From assembly GCF_017591425.1 (NCBI RefSeq), contig NW_024464918.1:4648001-4712000 (forward strand): 64,000 nucleotides of DNA. Reading direction: 5' to 3'. Shown here piece after piece: positions 58,425 to 64,000 of this stretch (within the stretch, counting starts at the first letter, position 1; every line of letters starts with the position of its first letter). The position numbers were made by a program, and so were the translations under genes. The notes under the pieces were generated by a model. It was not told the DNA's origin, searched no databases, and saw nothing but the letters and a program-made list of their open reading frames with translations. The stretch comes from Ochotona curzoniae. Lineage: Eukaryota > Chordata > Mammalia > Lagomorpha > Ochotonidae.

Positions 58425-60160
58425 AAAAACGTATTTAAACTTCAAACACAAAGCTGAATCATAATATGTGGAGACATTCATCCTTTGGGATAAAATTGGA
58501 AAGTAGAGCAAGGAAGCAATTACAATAAAAGGAAGGAAGGGATGAGGGACAAGATGATCATAGCAGAAGAGGGTGGAGGAGGTTTCTGGAGTGCTGGCAA
58601 TGCAGCAACTTTTTATTTCTTGGCCTGAGAAAGTAGTCCTCCTTGGCTTACTCTATACTGATTTGTTAAACTGAAAATAGCTATTTATGTATTTTTGCAT
58701 GTGTATATCACACATACAATAGACATTACAATAGAATTACAGCAGAAATGGCATTAAAATAAGTCGAAAGCAGAAAACAGCAGACACAAAAAACAAAAAG
58801 CTCCACCAGGCAAAAAGACAACACCAGGCTTTTCCTTTAAAAATCCAGGGTAATGTGTCCTAGTAAGTGATCCATTGAAGGACAGATTTGAATTGGCAGA
58901 ATCTGCCACTTGTAGTCACCTCTCTCCTCTCAGTTGATCTGAAACTTCCTCACTCCTACTCCTTATTCCACCGTTAATGTTTTTCTAGCAGTGTCTGTTG
59001 GCTCACATTGTATGTGACTGGACCCAGGTGTCTAGGAGGAATATGATTGATTTTCCTGGTCTAATCACTGGAAGGGATTGTGAGCACCTTGAGATACCCT
59101 TGACTCAGGAACAATTTTGTAATTGAAAAATGGGGACTGCAAATTTCACAGTTTTAATTACTGCATCTAAATACAATCTTGGTATTGCCAGAAACATAGA
59201 CAGCATGTGATCCCACTAGGCAACAAGTTTAGACAGAGCTGGGAATGAGTACGGCACGGGAGGAGGGACTGATCCAGCCCCAGGAGATGTGGTCGGCTCA
59301 GGTACCTGGGGCTAGAGTTGGCAGTGGGTTGGAATCCAGCTCCCAGGCATCCCAAAATCTAAGAACACATCATATCAAGATCCCTTATTAAACTGGAATG
59401 CCTCTATTCTCTGAATTACATATCCTTTTGAGCTAAAAAGAATTTAGGACACAGCAAGGATCTTTTGGTTTCAAATTGAATGACAGAAAAAGATAAGTTA
59501 TAGGAGGAAACCTGATCTCACGTTTTTCAAGGCAGATGATTATCTAGACTGAATTCTGGAGTTTCTTCTCAGTCAACAGTTACTCTTTATTTGTGTCCAA
59601 AAGAAAGAAGAAGGGATGGAGTCGCAGGGGGATGGACCCAGGCAGAGATGCCATTCACATATGGGTCAGATGACCAGCTTTCTCAAAGTCACCTGGTATC
59701 ATCAGGTGTGGATTTGATTCACCAGCCTGATCCAACCATACAGACCTACTATGCCCAAGCATTCATTCTCAAGGTACATTATGCATCTGTTACCATCCGG
59801 GACAAGATATATTCTGAAATGCAGAACCTCAGGAACCTTTATAGCAATTTGACAGAGAATTGTCTACTGAACATAATACTGAAAATTCAGATCTTTAACG
59901 TGTCTTTTTTTTTTGTTCTAGGATCTATTTTTATTGCCATATCCTAAATTAGTCTACTTTGAACTGAAAACAAATCAATAAAATTAGCATTTTATCAACT
60001 CTCAGAGAAACATCAGTCTCTGAGGCATAGGCCTTATGAGACTAAACTTCAACTAGTCACGCTTTTTTTTTCAACCAATCATTTTACCCGTGGGGCACTG
60101 GAGCATTCTGGGCTCTGTGTGCTCCATTCCATACAACAGCGACACAGGTAGTAGACGCTA
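58425..60160. other. No gene recognised
   Basis: Single-copy-looking DNA. The plus frame at 59591-59947 (118 codons) shows no known domain. Confidence 0.5.
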
Positions 60161-60164
60161 CAGG

Positions 60165-60335
60165 TCCTCCCTGCATTCCAGGCATGGCTCTAAGCTAGCT
60201 GGCACAGCATCTTATTTAATCTTTACTATAAGCCCTATGAAGTTCATTCTGTTTTTACTGACTCACTTTACCAAACCAAAAACCAAGTAACACACATAGA
60301 GGCTAAGTAGTTGTCTTATTACCCATAATATGATC
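60165..60335 (-). repeat. MIR relic, antisense
   Basis: GGCTCTAAGCTAGCTGGCAC, TCTTATTTAATCTTTACTAT, AAGCCCTATGAAGTTCATTC and TAGAGGCTAAGTAGTTGTC give the reverse-complement MIR order. Confidence 0.65.
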
Positions 60336-60339
60336 TTTT

Positions 60340-60960
60340 TAAGAAGAATGTAATATATAAATAAATCTCTGAGTTTTTCTTTAGCTTCTCTATATCTGAT
60401 TCACCATTCAAGATCATTCTAAAACTCTACTTTCTTTATAAAAACATTCACTAACAAATACCCTTGAATTAGATAATTTCTCCCCAAATTACACATATTG
60501 ATAGTGTCAAATCACACTGCATGAGTTTTAGTGTTACCTATCCAAACAGCCCGAAAAACCACTGAAGACACCATCTGTGCCACTTGTCTGTACACAACTC
60601 TTACCTCCCACCCCATTTTGCCTCTCTTGCAGACACATGCTGTGGACTTCCACTGTTGAATTTAATCGCTTGTCCTAATTAAAATTGATTCTTGTACTTT
60701 TCATAAATATAGACCTATATACACATACAGAACATTCACATGAAGAAAGAAGTTGATTTTTACTGTTTCTATATTATTTGGATTTTACAGTAAAGACTTC
60801 ACTTACAAAAGTGAAAATTAATTTTAACCTTGAATTGAATGTTGCTGCTAGGAAAAACAGGGTAGAGAATTAGAAGAGCATGAACTACGTGCTGAAGCTG
60901 CTGGTGCCCAATGTTGCTTCTACCCTTGCCTCTCGCCATGCCCCATTTTTCCCAACTGGC
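60340..60960. other. No gene recognised; possible L2 trace
   Basis: The CT-rich passage at about 60380-60670 weakly recalls L2. No other feature is seen. Confidence 0.4.
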
Positions 60961-60964
60961 GTTC

Positions 60965-61200
60965 ATTCTTTCATTTATTTAGTCCTTCATTCAACTGCTA
61001 TTTCCTGAGCATCTGCTTAACATTAGGCACTGTTTCTATCCTCATAAAATGAATTCACATTCTACTGAGAAGAGACAGAAAAGAAACAAGGAAATACATG
61101 GTACATTGGAGAGTGGCAAACTCTACAGAGAAAGACTAGGCAGAGTATGAGAGCCAGCAAGTAGGAGGGGTTGGGAGATGAGATTCCGGAACAAGTCTTA
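60965..61200. repeat. Ancient mammalian interspersed repeat, class uncertain
   Basis: TTCATTCTTTCATTTATTTA, CTGAGCATCTGCTTAACATT, AGGCACTGTTTCTATCCTC and CACATTCTACTGAGAAGAGA follow the same block order as the relics at 5.4, 16.3, 17.3 and 25.0 kb. This is the best preserved of the five. Confidence 0.6.
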
Positions 61201-61204
61201 AGGC

Positions 61205-62540
61205 ACCCCTGGGCTGCAGAAAGGGGGCTAAAGAGAGACTATGAAATCCTGCTCCTGCTCCACAACCCTCACCTAATTACACAAATAAGCTCTTGGCTTA
61301 TCGTTGTTCAACAATCTGTACTTACATGACATAATCCTATAAGGCAGCATGCTTCCAACTCATCACCTCAACTGTCAGCATCACTCACTGTGCACATAGG
61401 TGTGCCCATGTTTGTGTCTCCTCAGACATGTGTGGAGAGAATAAGAACTTTCAGCACCTGAGTGCACATTTGTTACAGGAATTTAGGCACCAACATTTTC
61501 GCCTCAACTTTCTAAGAGTCAAAACCAAGAATAAACATATTAATCCATAGCTGTTTAGAACTGTTATTCCCAATGTTTGCTGCCTACGGAGGAACTGGCT
61601 CTGTACAGTATCTGACTACATCTGGCAATCTTTTGTGGCCTGACAGGTAAGTTTAAGTTGGGAGCCATGATGTTCCCTCGGCTACTTTCTAATACACATC
61701 TGAGTTTATAACACCCATGAGTGTAGCAGAAACCAGGGCCATTCTAAGGGTTTTGAAGCATCAACATCAATGCCCACAGAATGCTCTTGTTACTTTAGTG
61801 ATCCAGTAACTGATAACATAAAAATGAGAATGTGTGTGTACACAATATAATTATTTCAAAACCATATGCCTTTTCTCTTAGCTTTTGAAATCTGTTTGTG
61901 TAAAAAGTTCCTTTTCCAACCAAGCTCTTCTGAGGGTTTCTGTTGGAAGGAAGTGTCAGGGGACATGATCTTTGCAAATATTTCATTTCGTTATCTCTTA
62001 TTATTACATGGTAGCCCAGAGCATAGCATGAATAAAGCTGTCTTGTCATCAAAATGCATTCATTCATTTAACAAGTTCCTGAAAATAATGGAACAGTTGC
62101 TAAGCAATAGGGAAATTATACATGCCCTGGGATCTCTGCAGATTCAAAAGGCAAATGGAGTTCTGGGAACTGGTATCAATGTCTCTGGAACCCCTCTAAA
62201 CAGAACAAAGAAACAGCAGACACCGCCCCAGGTACTGCAGACAGCAGCTTCCTATCTTCCCTTATTCTGATCCAGGTTTCCAAACTAACAATGCACATAG
62301 AAAACGTTCCTTTCAAAGATGGATCTGTGTCTATTAATGAACTACGAATAAGTGCCACACATTTATTGATCACATTTAAATATCACATTTATTTTGAAAG
62401 AACTGTGGTATCAGGAATGCTCTGTATTAGCCAAGAAGTAAAGTATATATGGGATATAATAAGAATGTTCTTAATTCCAAAAATAAATGTTCAATGCAAA
62501 TATTTTAATCACAGAGATACACAGGTTTTTTTAACTAAGT
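61205..62540. other. No gene recognised
   Basis: The plus frames at 61866-62270 (134 codons) and 62291-62587 (98 codons) show no domain, signal peptide or known relative and are not called. Confidence 0.5.
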
Positions 62541-62544
62541 CAAA

Positions 62545-64000
62545 AAAATTTTTAAAATATTTATTACTTTATGATACAGTTCCATAGACTCTGGGATTTC
62601 CCATGCCCCTCTCCAAGTCCCACCCCTCATTACTGAATTCTGCTCTAGTATTACAAAGGGTAGTCCTTCATGAACAGTCATTAGTCCATCATTCAACTAC
62701 TGAAGTGTTTCCCAATATTGTAGGCTTGGATAATGTCAGAGTCTAGCTCCCTACTGTCAGGATAGTTTCAGCTGTTTCTTTGGGAGTCCATCTTTGGTCT
62801 GGATGCAGAGACTTACTGCATTTTCTCTCCACAAGTGAACATGTCAGTCTCTGTTACACTTCTGTTACACATCTCAAATACAGAGCCAGTGAACACAATC
62901 CACAATAGGGTAAAAAACAGAAAATTTATATCAACGTGAAGTTAAACATGCTACAGAAAGACCAATATGTCGTTCAAGTGATAAAAAGGAAAATAAAAAA
63001 CCTCTTGTAGAAATTGATGCTACTGCATGACCCATGTAGTGTTAAAGAAATGACAATAAAAACAACATTAATGCCCATGAGATGTAGCAAAAACAGTGTT
63101 GAAAGAGACATTTACACCACCAGGTGCTTACAAATAATCAAAATGTCTCTTATGGCTGATCCAATAAAGAATCACAAGGACTTATAGAAAAAGACACAAG
63201 TGAATAAGAAATGCAAAAAAAGTAAAATTCATAGCAAAAATAATTGGATTTGAAAAAACCTGCATATTGAAACAAGGAAGAGCCATTCCCTAAGAAAATG
63301 AGCAAAACAACCCTTCAGTCATATTAACAATGAGCAGAATGAGAAGGCAACCACTTACAATTAGAGATGAAAGAGAAATGGTTCCAACTTTTTGCTCTTT
63401 TCGTGGGTCATGACACTTTTGCCACAGGTAATAGTAGGGGTTGGAATATTTTTTTGTCTAGGTATAGTTAGAAGTTTCACTGGGAATCTACCTCCATTCC
63501 TTAGTAGAGATGCATTCTGTTGATTTTCCTTGATTTCTGGTACTCTGGCATCCATTAAATCCTTCATTTGTAGGTTACACATGTTTGTTTATTCTCCTTT
63601 ATTTTTTTTTTGAATTTTCAATGGATGTTGTGCTATATTGAAATGAACATACGATATCTGTCCTTTTGGGAATGGCTCATTTTCTTTAGCATAATGGTCT
63701 CCAGTTGGGTCCCTTTGGATGCAAACAATAGAATTTAATTTTTTCTACTACCTGAGTAGTATTCTGTAAAGTAGATGTACCACAGATTCTTTATCCAGTC
63801 CTCTTTCAATGGCCATCTAGGCTGTTTCCATGTTTTTGTGATTATTGGTTGTGCTGCAATGAACACAGGGGTGCAAGCTGCTTTCTCATGTATCAGATCC
63901 TGTGGATATATTCCCAAGGAATGGGACTGCTGGGTCATATGGTAGGTGAATGTTCAGTTGTCTGAGTGCTCCCCATATCATAATTCAGGAAATTTTTAAT
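62545..64000 (-). pseudogene. L1 retrotransposon 3' region, antisense, running off the window
   Basis: TTTATGATACAGTTCCATAG (62569-62588) is the same L1 3' terminus as at 46.3 kb, followed by 3' untranslated sequence to about 62990. A second 3'-UTR-like passage occurs at 63440-63560, then the ORF2 C-terminal end (minus-strand residues YFTEYYSGSRKN at the end of the frame at 63735-63938). The repeated 3'-UTR passage suggests either two L1s in the same orientation or an internally repeated 3' UTR. The element continues past the window end. Confidence 0.8.

Overview
This window is mammalian nuclear DNA. It is most likely from a lagomorph, and within lagomorphs a pika (Ochotona) fits better than rabbit. 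The main evidence is about twenty copies, young and old, of one tRNA-derived SINE of the lagomorph CSINE type. The youngest copies start with a GGCCCGGCGCGG-type head, carry a Pol III box A and box B, contain the block GCTTTGGGACCCTGCACC, and end in AATAAATCTTTAAA. They differ from the rabbit CSINE head as I remember it. The species call is inference from repeats alone.

I found no protein-coding gene I could defend. Every long open frame is explained by a SINE, a low-complexity tract or chance, or lacks any recognisable domain, splice structure or family motif. The window therefore reads as intergenic or deep intronic DNA.

Layout: 0.6-20 kb holds scattered young and old CSINEs, MIR and L2 relics, and a Tigger/MER2-type MITE (15.3 kb). 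20-30 kb holds a GAAA-rich purine tract joined to a young CSINE (22.8-23.5 kb), a mariner-like relic (24.3 kb), a MER5A-like relic (25.1 kb), and a U6 snRNA fragment only about 27 nt long between near-identical 14-bp repeats (29.9 kb). 30-37 kb holds an old L1 ORF2 relic split by a young CSINE, and a 424-bp TA-flanked element with long terminal inverted repeats (34.5 kb). 37-48 kb holds an MLT1-type solo LTR (38.4 kb), a second mariner-like relic (42.4 kb), an old L1 3' end (45.2 kb), and a rearranged lagomorph L1 3' UTR with a strong hairpin (46.3-46.8 kb). 49-64 kb is L1-rich, with a 3.9-kb antisense L1 covering most of a broken ORF2 (54.5-58.4 kb) and another entering from the right edge (62.5 kb onward).

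All five recognisable lineage-type L1 blocks lie on the minus strand, whereas the oldest L1 relics occur on both strands. I found no new multi-gene system. The most unusual items are the U6 fragment, the 34.5-kb inverted-repeat element, the rearranged L1 3' UTR, and the set of young SINEs with intact target-site duplications. Repeat boundaries without a stated target-site duplication are good to about 10-30 bases only.
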